Shown here piece after piece: positions 36,801 through 44,434 of a stretch of 64,000 nucleotides of DNA (the first letter of the stretch is position 1; every line of letters begins with the position of its first letter). The stretch covers positions 2,174,632-2,238,631 of the forward strand of contig NW_024037047.1 in assembly GCF_015706575.1 (NCBI RefSeq), in the 5' to 3' direction. This DNA comes from Patiria miniata. Its lineage: Eukaryota > Echinodermata > Asteroidea > Valvatida > Asterinidae. A program made the translations under genes and the position numbers. A model generated the notes under the pieces. It was not told the DNA's origin. It was given only the letters and a program-made list of their open reading frames with translations, and did no database searches.

Positions 36801-39800
36801 CGGTCCCCTTTCCATAAAAAGCATTATAAAATCCTTTGTGTAAGCCGGCATTTAAAAAATCACGCATTGGCATCGACTTCCCGTACTGCGGTTGGCAAGA
36901 AGTGTCACGGCCCGTGATCGCTGCATGCATTGGTGTTGCAAAAGGGTTTCCTACTGCATACATGGCATATGCATCGTGAGCATATCAATACCAGTACCCC
37001 CTCTAGGCTGTACACATGCACTCTGTCCAGTTTGGGGTCGTCTTATTGAATGACTAGTGCTGCAGTCAATGTGTGCGTGGTATACCGGACCACGCAAGCA
37101 TTTAATACTTTGTTACTGTGCACGTACATATGTATTACTATTTTGCACACGTGGTCTCCACAATACCCCAAACGTGATGATACAATTCGAGGATTAATTT
37201 GCTGGATTCAACTCAAGCATTAAGGAGATAAACCAGGGTAAATCGAAGCCAAGTAGTGCAATGAGTCATGTGTGCAAAAAAGGCCATTCATGTAAGTCGG
37301 CAAAATGACGATTTACAGCAGATGTCGGCATTCGGGTAAGTCGTCACAAATTCTCGGGTCCCGAGAGTGCCGACTTAGCCGGGGTTTACTGTATAGTACA
37401 TCATCACTTGGTACACGGCAACAGAACTAAAAGTTCCATGACGCCGCCATGACAGTGTTATTGAATCAAAATGTATTTCAAATGGAATCTGTGCCCAAGT
37501 ATTTCCACAACAGTTACAAAGTGAAAGTTGGGGGAGACCACTGGGAGTGAGAATCTCAGTGCACTGCCGACAATGCCCGACATTCACGTGAAGACGCTAC
37601 ACTGGTTTCTGGCACACACGCGTTAACCGGATCTGATACACCGTGCCCTCTGGAGACATGCACACAATAGGGAACAAAAGATTGTATACGTCTCCACAGG
37701 GCAATTTCTATAGATGAATACATCTCCATAAGGTTTTTACGAAATAGATATATGGATTTTACTCAAAAACTAGGAATTTCCAAGGTGGGTTGATTTGTCG
37801 CAAATGGAAGAGTTTTAGAAAAGGGATATTAAGTCCGATTTTCAGCCAAGGAAATTAATTCTGGTTATAAAAAGTAAAAGCATTTTAAAACTACTCTTTC
37901 AAACTCGAAAACTTTACTACAAGAGAACAAAGAAAGTCTCCACAAGGATACAAATTTCAGTATGCGTGTACCCCCAAGAAGTCTGTCCTGCCTGTTTCGG
38001 TTTTTGGTAGTGGTCACAACGCGCAATCTAGCATTCGTGCAGGAGTCCATACCTGATAAAACTTGGAATGGTCGAAGTCTTTGCCTGGTTGAGCCAGATG
38101 CATGAGTTCAATGTCGATGCCAATCTCATGCAGATCTTTAGCCTTGGTCTTGGCTTGCCGTTGGGCCGCGAGGTCGTTAGCGTGGGGGTCGTCATTGTTG
38201 GTGAACAGTAGAACTCTCTTGTGACCAATTTTCTGGGTGCTTGACCAAAAGAAAAAAAAAGAAAAACTAGCTATGTAAGGCCAAAAAAAAAAAGTCGGTC
38301 TCTGGTCAGCGCGCGCGTCGATTTTAATCATGCACGTCGATCTTTTTTTGTTCCAAAATGTTCCGCGGTAGCTCCAACAGCGCCCTCTATTTCCGCACCT
38401 CCTCAATTTTTTTTTACCAAAGAGCACCAAGGAATGGGAAATTGCACCAAGGCAAATGATCGAAAGCACCAAGGCAAATTATGGAGGACACCAATGTACA
38501 TGAGGACACCAAGAAAGCAAAATAGTACCCCACCTTGTCTGTACAATCCAAGCTTGAAGAAAAAAAAAAAAAAAAAAAAAAAAAGCCACGTGGCCGCGTC
38601 AATTCCGGAACTTTGGTCTGACCAGAGACCGAATATTTTTTTTTTTGGCCTAAACATGACATATCAGGACCGTTAGAAATGGTGCAGGTACGGGATATGT
38701 ATGCTGCTCAGTAAACTACCTGGTTATATCACCATTTTGTACAGTTATTGTAACAAGGGCCAAGTTTGCGCAAGGACTATAGTTGACCAATGGTTAACCA
38801 TAGTTCGACTAAAGCTTGCCCGAACTCTGTCTAGTCGACGGTGGTTGACTACGCTAGTCGACTATTTGGAACCAACCTAATGGGGCTGGTCGCATCGCTG
38901 GTAACCAATAGCCGCGCACATTCATAACGCTAGCAGAGAGCTAGGATCTACAAGTTTTGCGATGACATTTTTGACCAGCGTTTGACTAGAGACGTTCGCA
39001 TGTTGCTATCAGTGCGCAGGCGTAAGGTACCTCACAAATCAACCACTAGTCGACTAATGGTCCTTGCCCAAACTTGGCCAATAGTTAATGGTCAGATGGT
39101 ACAGCGCCCTCAGTATGTGACCTCAAGTTTGCACACACACACTGGAGTAAAGGTTTTTGTATTTAAAGGCGTTTTTTAAACCCCCAACTATTCCTGTTTA
39201 GTTGTGTTAAAGAAAAATGTGTTAATAAAATAAAACAACAAACGTGAACATGTCCAAAATCTGATGTCAAGATTTTAATGAACATTTAAGTGTTACCCTG
39301 GCAAAAGTTCCCTTCTATAAGAAAAAAAATATGCTCTTGGAATTCAAATACTGATCTTTTTTATTATAGAAATTCACAGATATTAGTTTAGACATATTTT
39401 ACCTCTGTGAAAACATATTGGAGCATGTCCAAAGTGCATCGCTGAGTGAGAAGCCGGCATTATGGCCAAAATTGGCCTTGAAGTCATAATCATCTTGAAA
39501 AGGAAATAAAATAAACCAAATTATAAACTTAATTCTACAGTAAAAAGAAAACATCTGGCACCACATTCAATTTGTGTAATTACCACATTAGGCAAAAAAC
39601 AACATTTAAGGCCAAAAAAAAAAGTCTCCGGTTTCTGGTATGGAGCTTGCCCAAAAAGTGGTGCAGCGACGCGGCTTTTTTTTTTTTTTTTTACCTGATT
39701 TTTTTGCTTCAAATGTCGGCTGATGACTGCAAATGGTGCCCGACTAAACTTAGTGCAAATATATGGGAGTCCAGAGAGGTCACATAAACCTTATTCTCGA

Positions 39801-42800
39801 CCATAACCCAATCTAAAAACACGTTAAAATTGTGCAGCAGCAGGATTCCAGTCAAACCAGTGAGTTTGGCGGTTTTGAGACATCATCTTTCATTGAAAAA
39901 AAAAACGTTTTCATTTTGCCGATGCGCATGGCTACGACGACGCGCGCGCATACCAGAAACCGGAGAATTTTTTTTTTGGCCTAAATAAAGTATATGAGAA
40001 AAAGTTTTTTATGTGTGTTATTGGTTAAATATAGGGCTGTCTGAATATACCGCATATTAGAATATTATATATCCCTGCCAGAGCTTAAAAGTGCGACGCC
40101 GAAAAATGCGACGCGGATGGCACATATGGAACACCATACTTTTTGTCAATTTTCGGGAATTAACGGACAGACAGAAAGACCAACAAGTGACATGTACATG
40201 TAGAAACTCCGGCCAGAGCTTAAAAACATTGGAAAACATGTTACATACCCTCTAACAAGCTTTCAAGTTCCAGAATTCGTGCAGCGCTGGGATTGTCAAG
40301 ATCCTGTGAAGTGAAATTGAAACCCCGGAATAAGGTGACAGAAAATTCAAAGACAAGACTAGTAAAGTTGGATCTTGAGTGCACACAATTCTAATAAAAT
40401 GATTCAAAATCATGAAAATGGCTCAAGTATTTACTAAAATTCTTCTCATGTACCAGGTCAAAGTTTCACAGCGGCTTAACAGTTAACAGAAAGGTTGTGC
40501 TTAGCATAGCAGAAAAATGCGCTAACCTTAAGCACTATTTCACTGCGCAGATGTGTTAAAGGTCGCGCCCACATGGAGATTTCTGTTGTTACGTCACTGA
40601 TTTAAGCAATTATTTCCTCTGACGTAAGCGTGCCTTTGCTGTGCTTACTGCTTATGGACTCAATGAAATAGAAGGAGGCACCGTTAGCAGAAAATCGTGT
40701 GCTTAGCAGCGCCACAAAATTGGGCCCTGGTCTACACAATGGGGAGGATCTGGCCAATTCATTAGTAAATATTACACGGTAATCTTGGGATGAGATGGTC
40801 AATTTACAAACAAGTCTGAAAATGGATGAAATGTTTAAAAGATCCATATCTTTCAAAGATAATAATGTCTTTCTCTCAGATTCAAAAAGTCTGATTTCAG
40901 ACAAAAGTCTCGAAAACTCATGTTTGGTAATCCTATATGATAGCACTGCCCGGCTCTCTTCACAAATGACGGTGGTCAGTCAGTCAGTTAGTCAGTCAGT
41001 CAGTCAAACAGTCATGCAGGTAGGTACAAAGAGATCAACTAGGCTGACCCTCCAGTACAAGCAAGCACAAAGACACCAAACTACATAAAGGGTCTTCAAC
41101 AATAAATGAATGTTGGTTTATAAATGCAGAGAAAATTCAAAAATTCACCTGAAGTACGTAGACGTGTTCAAAGTTCCCGCTGTTTTTGTTCTTCTCCGTT
41201 CCAAAGAGGACAACTCCCAACATATCCTTGTCACTGCTGATGATCTTATTGGTCAACACACTGCGGGCACACTGCCAAAAAATAACGAGTAGAAAAATCA
41301 GGTGCCAGTACGCTGAAGTCATGACATCACTCAGGGGTCAACTCAGTGCAATCATAGTTACCGTTTCGAGTAGCCCACGTAAACATAGTGTTTCGTTATG
41401 GCGGATGTTAGCCCAAGTGTTATAATTGGCTGTGATCTGTAGTTATTAAGCAAAATTCATAAATACCTAAGACAGTTTACGCATTCCTATTGGTCGAGAG
41501 CCCGTCAGGTGGCCGGTCTTAAACGGATGATAAAGACATGGCTAGCTGGTCTTAAACACTTTTCCAGTGTCACAATAAAATGTGGACTCCTAAAAATCCA
41601 GTGCCTCTAATCGTTTCATTGGTTGAACGTTCACAATCCTCACGTGGGCATGCGCAACACTACCAGGGAGTCAGAATTGTACAGTTCTAAATTCAAAACG
41701 CAACGCACGTTCTGCGCGACATCGCGCAGAACATGATACGCGCGCGTCAATCTCCATAAAAGGGTTGTTTACATCTTACTCGCCAGCTGAACACTCCATT
41801 ATTTTGCAAGAGGGATGTTTCAAAAAGCATACAGTGAATTTGTTGAACAAAATCGGGATGTTTTGAACGAATTATATGATTTTTTTTTTTTTTACCGAAA
41901 TGGTATTTATGAATGGGAATAAACATGTGCTCGGTCGGTATTTATCACTCTGTTTAAGACCACTTAGAGTCTGGGTGCTGATAATTACCCTCGCCTCCGG
42001 CTCGGGTAATTATCAGCACCCAGACTCTATGTGGTCTTAAACAGAGTGATAAAAACCTCCGGAGCACACATTTATTCCCTTATTAATCTAATGCCTTACC
42101 GTTCACAAGAAAAGACACAAAAAAAACCTCGTTCTTGCATTGGATGTGGCAGACTTTTTGTGGCATACACATACGTATTTCTAGCTGTGTCCATTCAATG
42201 TACAGTACATGTTGCGCGTGTGTCACATAATAGACACACAGCACCAATACACATTTGTTATTTCTCACACATGCGCAGAATGCGATGCACTGTTGCTGGT
42301 GACTGGACATGTGATGGACTGGTGTTGGATTTGACTACATTACAACGTCGGGTTTGTACCCAATCACACTTCAGGAAAAACCTTGATCGCATTCAAATTA
42401 ATAATAATAATAATGTGACACTTATACAGCGCTTTATACCAAAGGTCTCAAAGCACTTCACAATTCGTCGGTCGCACCACGAACCGGCGTATCTCGATTT
42501 TTTGCCAAATTGAGTTTTTGTCATTAACGTTATTATTTCATCAAAGTGCTCATTCTCAGAAAGTTTTATTCCGATCGGACTTCTAATTAACTAAGAACGC
42601 TAATTAGATTGTGCGGCGTATCTCTAGAAAATGAAGAATGCTGCACCACAAAGTGGCGTATACCGATACGCCGCTTTACACGCTAATTCCCATAGTGCTA
42701 TGACGTCACAAAGCAGCGTCGACATGAAAATTGGAATTAAGCGTTTCACGAACCGACGTATCTCTGTATCTGGCACACGGCCACTATTACGCGCGTTGTA

Positions 42801-44259
42801 TGACATACGATAAACATGACAAAAATCTGTTTCACGAAGTGACAAATAACTTTGGAGCAGAATTTCTCAAAAACTTAGCAACTCAGATGCACACGGATTG
42901 CATACAATAAAGTTCAATCTATAATTTACTAGCAAAAACGAAACAGCTTGAATTCTTACACAGAGACTATATGGAATGAACCTACAACATAATGACCAAC
43001 TTTAAATCGGTTTTTCTTGAAACACAAAAAAAATGCGATACGTCGGTTCGTGGTGCAACCAACGAATTATTACCCTAGTTGATCAGGCCATGAGACCAGT
43101 TTTGTTCTGAAAAGCTGCAATTAATCTACCTTCACATATGTACCCCATAATACTACATGTTTATACTCCTGGGTGGAGAGAGGCAATTGTAGTAAAGTGT
43201 CTTGCCCAAGAACACAAGTACCATCAGACAGGGTTCTGGAGTGCTCTGAAACATGCAAAACTAAATCAGGCCCACTTTACTCACAGTTTAGCCAGCACAT
43301 TTCTCAAAAAATTCCACTGGGGCAAAGAAAATGTCCTCAGTATTTCACCAACCAAGTTTGCAGACTCAATTCAATTTTTAAAGGAGACTTTTCTTCAATA
43401 TTTTGCACATGAGAGGGCAGTCAAGTGATTTCAAAATGGGGCTAAACACTAGACTGGTACATGTCCAACCATGGTCCAACTATTTGAAAAGACTGACTTC
43501 TTTTCGGTGTCAATAGTCTGGTGGCTTGACTATGGAGAAATGTGTAGTAAATTGAGACTAGTTCCCGCTTCATGCCACATGTTTCTTAAATTCTTTTGGC
43601 ATGGTTGATTGATGCAGTACTGAAGCTCTGTTGACTGGTTGTTTTAGGGGTGACTGCTCTATGTTCCGACACCCCTATGTTCCGACAACCTAGATTGTGT
43701 TACTCCCGGTTAGGGTTAGGGTTAGGGTTAGGGTTAGGAATAGCAATATGTGCAGTCGGAACATAGGGGTGTCGGAACATAGAGGTGTAACCGTTTTAGG
43801 TGCCAGTCTATTTTCTTGTTTTGCATGTTTTCAATACCTTAAGTTTTGGGACTCTCATACAGAGTATTGAGAGTCCAAAATTTTCGGACTAAAGCACCAT
43901 GTGCTGCATCAGGGTTCGAACCCATGTACCACGGCACGAGTTGAACACTGTGACCATTGGACCAGTGTGCTCCGCAGCTTCATCTGTCCATATGGGAAGT
44001 CGATTCAGCCTCTTTCCATAGGCACGTGTGTAAAATGCTAGCCTTAGCCTGACAAAATACAAACTTTGACGCAAAGCTGGAAATGGCTGTCCTCGTCAGG
44101 CTCCGCCTTCTGAAACATAGACTCGCCGCAGTCCACCAGGAAGATGAGACCGTCCTTAGTGCTAAAGGCGGTCTGGTACCCCGCATCCCCATCCTCGTCC
44201 TCATCACCACTGCCGTCTGCATAGCCGAAGGATGTCCCCCAATTACCCCAGTTGCTCAT
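21784..44259 (-). CDS. xrcc6: Ku70 (XRCC6), complete, 14 coding exons, 602 residues
   Basis: Ku70 pairs with Ku80 as a ring that threads onto broken DNA ends in the nucleus and recruits DNA-PKcs and the ligase IV complex for non-homologous end joining. Coding exons on the minus strand join in frame at GT-AG sites with consistent phases, giving 602 residues (human Ku70 has 609). An acidic N terminus precedes a von Willebrand A-like domain ([44 protein letters not shown]). The DNA-encircling beta-barrel follows ([37 protein letters not shown]), then the C-terminal arm ([19 protein letters not shown]), a linker and a SAP domain ([16 protein letters not shown]). Several introns hold MITEs or minisatellites. 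Nothing in the coding sequence looks broken. Confidence 0.97.
21898..23796. repeat. XRCC6 intron 13 with 17-bp minisatellite
   Basis: A perfect block of CCATTATGACCACCTGT (17 bp) runs from about 23005 to 23690, around 40 copies with almost no variation. It is flanked by degenerate copies (CCATTGTGACC..) from about 22440 to 23005 and to 23740. The array stops about 55 bp from the exon-13 donor. Long open frames read through it are repeat artefacts. The remainder (21900-22440) shows no feature. Confidence 0.95.
23797..23868 (-). CDS. xrcc6: XRCC6 exon 13 (linker before SAP)
   Basis: 72 nt, phase 0-0. The acceptor TTGTTACATAAG precedes GTTGGGGGT and the donor is GTAATG. It encodes [20 protein letters not shown] plus QQGK, matching the short flexible linker before the SAP domain (human VEYSEEELKTHISKGT). 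The exon is tiny and was identified by phase, splice sites and position. Confidence 0.88.
23929..24431. mobile_element. 503-bp near-perfect palindrome in XRCC6 intron 12
   Basis: The left arm from TTTAAAGAGGTTGTGGA is mirrored by the right arm ending TCCACAACCTCTTTAAA. Arms are about 240 bp around a ~30-bp spacer (24172-24205). Conserved pieces include GCGGGCAGCAAACAAAACA and CGACTATTGTTTCTGTCAT. Non-coding, probably a foldback DNA transposon. No clear target duplication. It begins only 61 bp upstream of exon 13. Confidence 0.85.
24440..24934. mobile_element. Mariner-like MITE
   Basis: The ends CAGGGTGAGC and (inverted) ACTTACCCTG, with AAACCCAAATGT subterminal blocks, flank a palindromic 495-bp body (CATATCCTAGATTTTGAAAG in both orientations). 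The left side has the TA target expected for Tc1/mariner; the right side does not cleanly match. Inside XRCC6 intron 12. Confidence 0.75.
25057..25482. mobile_element. TIR element (GTGACCTGTTCTGTC family), copy 1
   Basis: The ends GTGACCTGTTCTGTCAAAA and TTTTGACAGAACAGGTCAC, extending to TCTGGGCA/TGCCCAGA, are flanked by AATT at both sides, a 4-bp target duplication. A second copy is at 60382-60810. About 426 bp, non-coding. Superfamily not assigned. Confidence 0.85.
25749..26390. mobile_element. Mariner-like MITE with long TIRs
   Basis: The left end is CAGGGCGAGTCAAAAAA and the right end TTTTTTACTCGCCCTT, with TA on both sides. Arms extend beyond 150 bp (ATTTCATAAGCTACTTTCA / TGAAAGTAGCTTATGAAAT). 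No ORF. XRCC6 intron 12. Confidence 0.85.
26405..26490 (-). other. tRNA-like relic
   Basis: On the minus strand, GGGCTATATAACTCAGTTGG followed by TAGAGTGCAGC has the A-box and start of a tRNA. The B-box is degenerate (GGTCCACATTC), so it is a pseudo-tRNA or SINE head. Confidence 0.5.
26501..27025. mobile_element. TTAA-flanked MITE (AGGGACACTAGGTCCT ends)
   Basis: The ends AGGGACACTAGGTCCT and AGGACCTAGTGCCCCT are inverted and each abuts TTAA, the target used by piggyBac-type elements. About 525 bp, non-coding. Relatives lie at about 35990-36475 (inverted) and 16613-16700. Confidence 0.8.
27030..28096. other. Left part of XRCC6 intron 12
   Basis: No gene or clear element. There is a short cluster of CCTTTCGAAA-type repeats near 27385-27500 and a poly-T run near 27906. 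Exon 12 ends just to the right. Confidence 0.5.
28097..28200 (-). CDS. xrcc6: XRCC6 exon 12
   Basis: 104 nt; acceptor TCTCCTCCTTAG, donor GTATGC. It completes an Ala codon and encodes [20 protein letters not shown] then [14 protein letters not shown]. It matches the end of the Ku C-terminal arm (human [22 protein letters not shown]). Basic tail QRK leads to the linker. Confidence 0.96.
28240..28722. repeat. ~58-bp minisatellite starting at the exon-11 donor
   Basis: Seven or eight imperfect units contain ACTGATGACCCCTGACC and CATTCATATTCTGAGTAAC. The array runs up to the exon-11 splice donor: on the coding strand the intron starts GTCAGGGGTCAACAG, and the units repeat GTCAGGGGTCATCAG. Copies vary in length by deletion. 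Confidence 0.9.
28723..28884 (-). CDS. xrcc6: XRCC6 exon 11
   Basis: 162 nt; acceptor TTTTTTGTTGGCAG, donor GTCAGG. It encodes (A)[19 protein letters not shown] then [20 protein letters not shown] and [14 protein letters not shown]. It corresponds to human [32 protein letters not shown], the Ku C-terminal arm. Confidence 0.97.
29108..29630. mobile_element. TIR element in XRCC6 intron 10
   Basis: Inverted ends contain CCGTGACCATTCAGCCCTGG plus TATGAAAAGGGCC at the left, and the reverse complement ending near 29625 at the right. About 520 bp, no coding capacity. The subterminal TGGTATGAAAAGG resembles TGGTATGAAAGG in the adjoining 56-bp minisatellite, which may mark where that unit came from. 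Confidence 0.75.
29636..31040. repeat. 56-bp minisatellite carrying the exon-10 splice donor, ~25 copies
   Basis: Highly uniform units of exactly 56 bp (ATCTACCATGGGTCAATTCA, then GTTTGGTATGAAAGG, then TGCTAACTACCTCTGGGTTG) fill intron 10. The array overlaps the end of exon 10: the last 10 exon bases and the donor, coding-strand CAACCCAGAG|GTAGTT, are the first copy of the motif. Each downstream unit repeats it. A few shared variants (AATACAGT, CTACCGCTGG) recur at regular spacing, showing multi-unit duplication. Confidence 0.97.
31033..31144 (-). CDS. xrcc6: XRCC6 exon 10
   Basis: 112 nt; acceptor TTTTTTTAG, donor GTAGTT. It encodes [20 protein letters not shown] then [17 protein letters not shown]. 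It aligns without gaps to human [30 protein letters not shown]. The last 10 bases belong to the 56-bp minisatellite, so residues PEQPR lie partly on repeat sequence. Confidence 0.96.
31408..31900. mobile_element. hAT-like MITE with perfect 8-bp target duplication
   Basis: The terminal inverted repeat is about 34 bp and begins CATAGAGCTATATTAAATTA. It is flanked on both sides by GATCATGC (31400-31407 and 31901-31908). An 8-bp duplication is the hAT signature. 493 bp, no coding capacity. XRCC6 intron 9. Confidence 0.92.
32361..32578 (-). CDS. xrcc6: XRCC6 exon 9 (beta-barrel core)
   Basis: 218 nt; acceptor GTTTGTGGCAG, donor GTAATA. It encodes [20 protein letters not shown], then [40 protein letters not shown] and [12 protein letters not shown]. 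It is closely parallel to human [39 protein letters not shown], the DNA-encircling beta-barrel. Confidence 0.97.
32938..33273 (+). other. Unexplained 111-codon ORF in XRCC6 intron 8
   Basis: An uninterrupted plus-strand frame, antisense to Ku70, starts [20 protein letters not shown]. It is rich in charged residues ([38 protein letters not shown]). It is not low-complexity and not in a recognised repeat. I do not recognise the product. It could be a relic of a mobile-element ORF, or chance. Confidence 0.25.
33457..33637. mobile_element. 181-bp MITE with TTA target duplication
   Basis: The ends AGCCCGGTTCATACT and AGTATGAACCGGGCT are perfectly inverted, with GCGCGAA subterminal blocks. TTA lies on both sides. 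A 3-bp TWA-type target fits PIF/Harbinger. XRCC6 intron 8. Confidence 0.8.
33638..33750. repeat. Small foldback with reiterated ACGTCC..TTGGTC motif
   Basis: Four copies of ACGTCC(N)nTTGGTCTA sit between inverted ends TTTAGTC..CGTCCCATTGGT and CCAATGGGACTTCGGACTAAA. The design resembles the foldbacks at 43649 and 44435, whose arms are also built from short reiterated motifs. Confidence 0.6.
33977..34091 (-). CDS. xrcc6: XRCC6 exon 8
   Basis: 115 nt; acceptor CATGCATCAG, donor GTTTGT. It encodes [20 protein letters not shown] then [18 protein letters not shown]. It matches human [22 protein letters not shown]..FDDPG, the start of the beta-barrel, including the conserved YGGR/YGSR motif. Confidence 0.97.
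34172..34500 (+). mobile_element. tRNA-derived SINE, plus strand
   Basis: The head has A-box TGGCCTTGCGGCAGAGC and B-box GGTTCGAGCC. The body has TGTGCCCTTGAGTAAGGCGC, then CCAGGTGTTAAATGGGTAC, and ends near a poly-C run. It belongs to the widespread marine-invertebrate tRNA-SINE type seen repeatedly in this window. Confidence 0.85.
34616..35098. mobile_element. TIR element in XRCC6 intron 7
   Basis: Left AAAGTTGTACACTTTTTCAG with GGGGAGACAAGTTG is mirrored by right CAACATGTCTCCCC and CTGAAAAAGTGTAAACTTT. The body also shows inverted ACAAGATCTTG/CAAGGTCTCGG-type blocks. About 480 bp, non-coding; possibly mariner-like. Confidence 0.7.
35397..35493 (-). CDS. xrcc6: XRCC6 exon 7
   Basis: 97 nt; acceptor CCAATACAG, donor GTAGGT. 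It completes a Val codon and encodes [20 protein letters not shown] then [12 protein letters not shown]. It matches human [31 protein letters not shown]. Confidence 0.97.
35707..35870 (-). CDS. xrcc6: XRCC6 exon 6
   Basis: 164 nt; acceptor CTTTTTTCAG, donor GTGAGT. It encodes [20 protein letters not shown], then [20 protein letters not shown] and [14 protein letters not shown]. It matches human [34 protein letters not shown], the end of the vWA-like domain. Confidence 0.97.
35990..36475. mobile_element. TTAA-flanked MITE, inverted relative of 26501-27025
   Basis: It shares TTTCAAATATCTGGTTGAAA, GGTTTCCTTTCAACC-type, GTTTACATCGGACATGAC and GCGAACACTTTACG blocks with the 26501 element in opposite orientation. 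It ends CAGTGTCCCT at TTAA. The left end is degraded. Confidence 0.75.
36643..37391. mobile_element. Pogo/Tigger-like TIR element
   Basis: The ends CAGTAAACTCCGGCTAAGTC and (inverted) GACTTAGCCGGGGTTTACTG are flanked by TA on each side. CAGT...ACTG ends with TA fit the pogo/Tigger branch of Tc1/mariner. AAGTCGGC and AAGTCG motifs recur inside. About 750 bp, no transposase ORF. XRCC6 intron 5. Confidence 0.85.
37392..38052. other. Right part of XRCC6 intron 5
   Basis: No gene, array or clear element was recognised in this stretch next to exon 5. Confidence 0.5.
38053..38239 (-). CDS. xrcc6: XRCC6 exon 5
   Basis: 187 nt; acceptor TTTTGGTCAAG, donor GTATGG. It encodes (S)[19 protein letters not shown] then [20 protein letters not shown] and [23 protein letters not shown]. 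It matches human [39 protein letters not shown] in the vWA-like domain. Confidence 0.98.
38279..38650. mobile_element. Harbinger-like MITE, subfamily A, copy 1
   Basis: The ends GGCC-A(n)-GTCGGTCTCTGGTC and GACCAGAGACCGA..T(n)-GGCC are flanked by TAA on both sides. 372 bp. The interior has four GCACCAAGG/ACACCAA-type repeats. A TAA duplication fits PIF/Harbinger. It lies 39 bp upstream of the exon-5 acceptor, near the branch-point region. Confidence 0.9.
38758..39079. mobile_element. TIR element in XRCC6 intron 4
   Basis: The ends GGCCAAGTTTGCGCAAGGAC and GTCCTTGCCCAAACTTGGCC are inverted. Interior GTCGACTA motifs recur in both orientations. About 322 bp, non-coding. Confidence 0.7.
39403..39493 (-). 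CDS. xrcc6: XRCC6 exon 4
   Basis: 91 nt; acceptor CCTTTTCAAG, donor GTAAAA. It encodes (D)[19 protein letters not shown] then [11 protein letters not shown]. It matches human [23 protein letters not shown]. Confidence 0.97.
39610..39981. mobile_element. Harbinger-like MITE, subfamily B, copy 1
   Basis: The ends GGCC-A(n)-GTCTCCGGTTTCTGG and CCAGAAACCGGAGA-T(n)-GGCC have TAA on both sides; 372 bp. It is nearly the same element as 63032-63403 in opposite orientation. It lies in XRCC6 intron 3, about 115 bp from exon 4. Confidence 0.9.
40249..40303 (-). CDS. xrcc6: XRCC6 exon 3
   Basis: 55 nt; acceptor TTCACTTCACAG, donor GTATGT. It encodes [18 protein letters not shown] plus one base. It matches human ELDNPGAKRILELDQF. 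Too short for an ORF scan; found by phase and similarity. Confidence 0.95.
40453..40730. mobile_element. Degenerate TIR element (CCAGG..GCTTAAC ends)
   Basis: Left CCAGGTCAAAGTTTCACAGC with GGCTTAACAG is mirrored imperfectly at the right by GTGCTTAGCAGCGCC and GGGCCCTGG. Interior TTAGCAGAAAA motifs are also inverted. About 278 bp, XRCC6 intron 2. Confidence 0.65.
40976..41008. repeat. CAGT microsatellite
   Basis: About eight imperfect tandem copies of CAGT (one TAGT variant) in XRCC6 intron 2. Confidence 0.85.
41149..41271 (-). CDS. xrcc6: XRCC6 exon 2
   Basis: 123 nt, phase 0-0; acceptor TTTTTTGGCAG, donor GTGAAT. It encodes [20 protein letters not shown] then [21 protein letters not shown]. 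It matches human [22 protein letters not shown]..YVLQ, the most conserved part of the vWA-like domain. Confidence 0.98.
41900..42100. mobile_element. Foldback with 57-bp near-perfect hairpin core
   Basis: Arms from about 41917 (GGGAATAAACATGTGCTC) to 42083 (GAGCACACATTTATTCCC) surround a core in which ATCACTCTGTTTAAGACCAC and TCTGGGTGCTGATAATTACC are mirrored around a ~12-nt loop. Related TCTTAAAC-containing sequence lies at 41515-41560. XRCC6 intron 1. Confidence 0.75.
42403..43240 (-). mobile_element. SINE split by a DNA transposon
   Basis: The 3' part (AATAATAATAATAATGTGAC, ACAGCGCTTTATACC, CAAAGCACTTCACAATT) lies at 42403-42464. The rest (ATTATTACCCTAGTTGATCA, ACTCCTGGGTGGAGAGAGGC, CTTGCCCAAGAACACAAG) lies at 43066-43240. 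Joined, they match the uninterrupted SINE at 49862-50225. The intervening 42465-43065 is a separate TIR element. Confidence 0.8.
42465..43065. mobile_element. 601-bp TIR element inserted in a SINE
   Basis: The left end TCGTCGGTCGCACCACGAAC and the right end, inverted, TCGTTGGTTGCACCACGAAC both continue CGRCGTATC. GGCGTATC / CGACGTATCTC motifs recur inside. Flanking AT (or ATT) is duplicated relative to the intact SINE. Non-coding. Confidence 0.8.
43649..43792. mobile_element. 144-bp foldback carrying (TTAGGG)n, 8-bp target duplication
   Basis: The arms read GACACCCCTATGTTCCGAC-type sequence inward from both ends, each containing two copies of TATGTTCCGACA. The loop holds about five tandem TTAGGG units (43709-43738). 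GTTTTAGG occurs immediately outside both ends (43641-43648, 43793-43800). XRCC6 intron 1. Confidence 0.85.
43885..44010 (-). mobile_element. SINE head fragment
   Basis: On the minus strand, a tRNA-like head (TGGTCCAATGGTCACAGTGT, then GGTTCGAACCC). It is similar to the heads at 52441 and 59572. It lies just 3' of XRCC6 exon 1. Confidence 0.7.
44065..44259 (-). CDS. xrcc6: XRCC6 exon 1 (start codon)
   Basis: 195 nt. The ATG at 44259 gives [20 protein letters not shown] then [40 protein letters not shown] and QLCVK, ending at donor GTTTGT. It aligns with human MSGWESYYK..RDSLIFLVDASKAMF. An in-frame upstream Met in the same open frame is less likely. The preceding TCTAGGCAG could be a 5'-UTR acceptor. 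Confidence 0.93.
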
Positions 44260-44434
44260 GCTGCCTAGAGGTCTGGAACACAGCAATATTTAATCATAAC
44301 ATGATAAATACTTTGCTTCTTGCTTTCATGAAAATTATGAACCATCAGTTTGTTGGTCCCGTAAGCGTGGCATTGTATACAACACCACTCGCTTCCCTCG
44401 CATAAATACAAGCGAAATCATTATATCTTTTGAT

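Noticed and set aside
43709-43738. A chromosome end or fusion point
   Set aside because: Only about five TTAGGG units, enclosed in a small element with an 8-bp target duplication.
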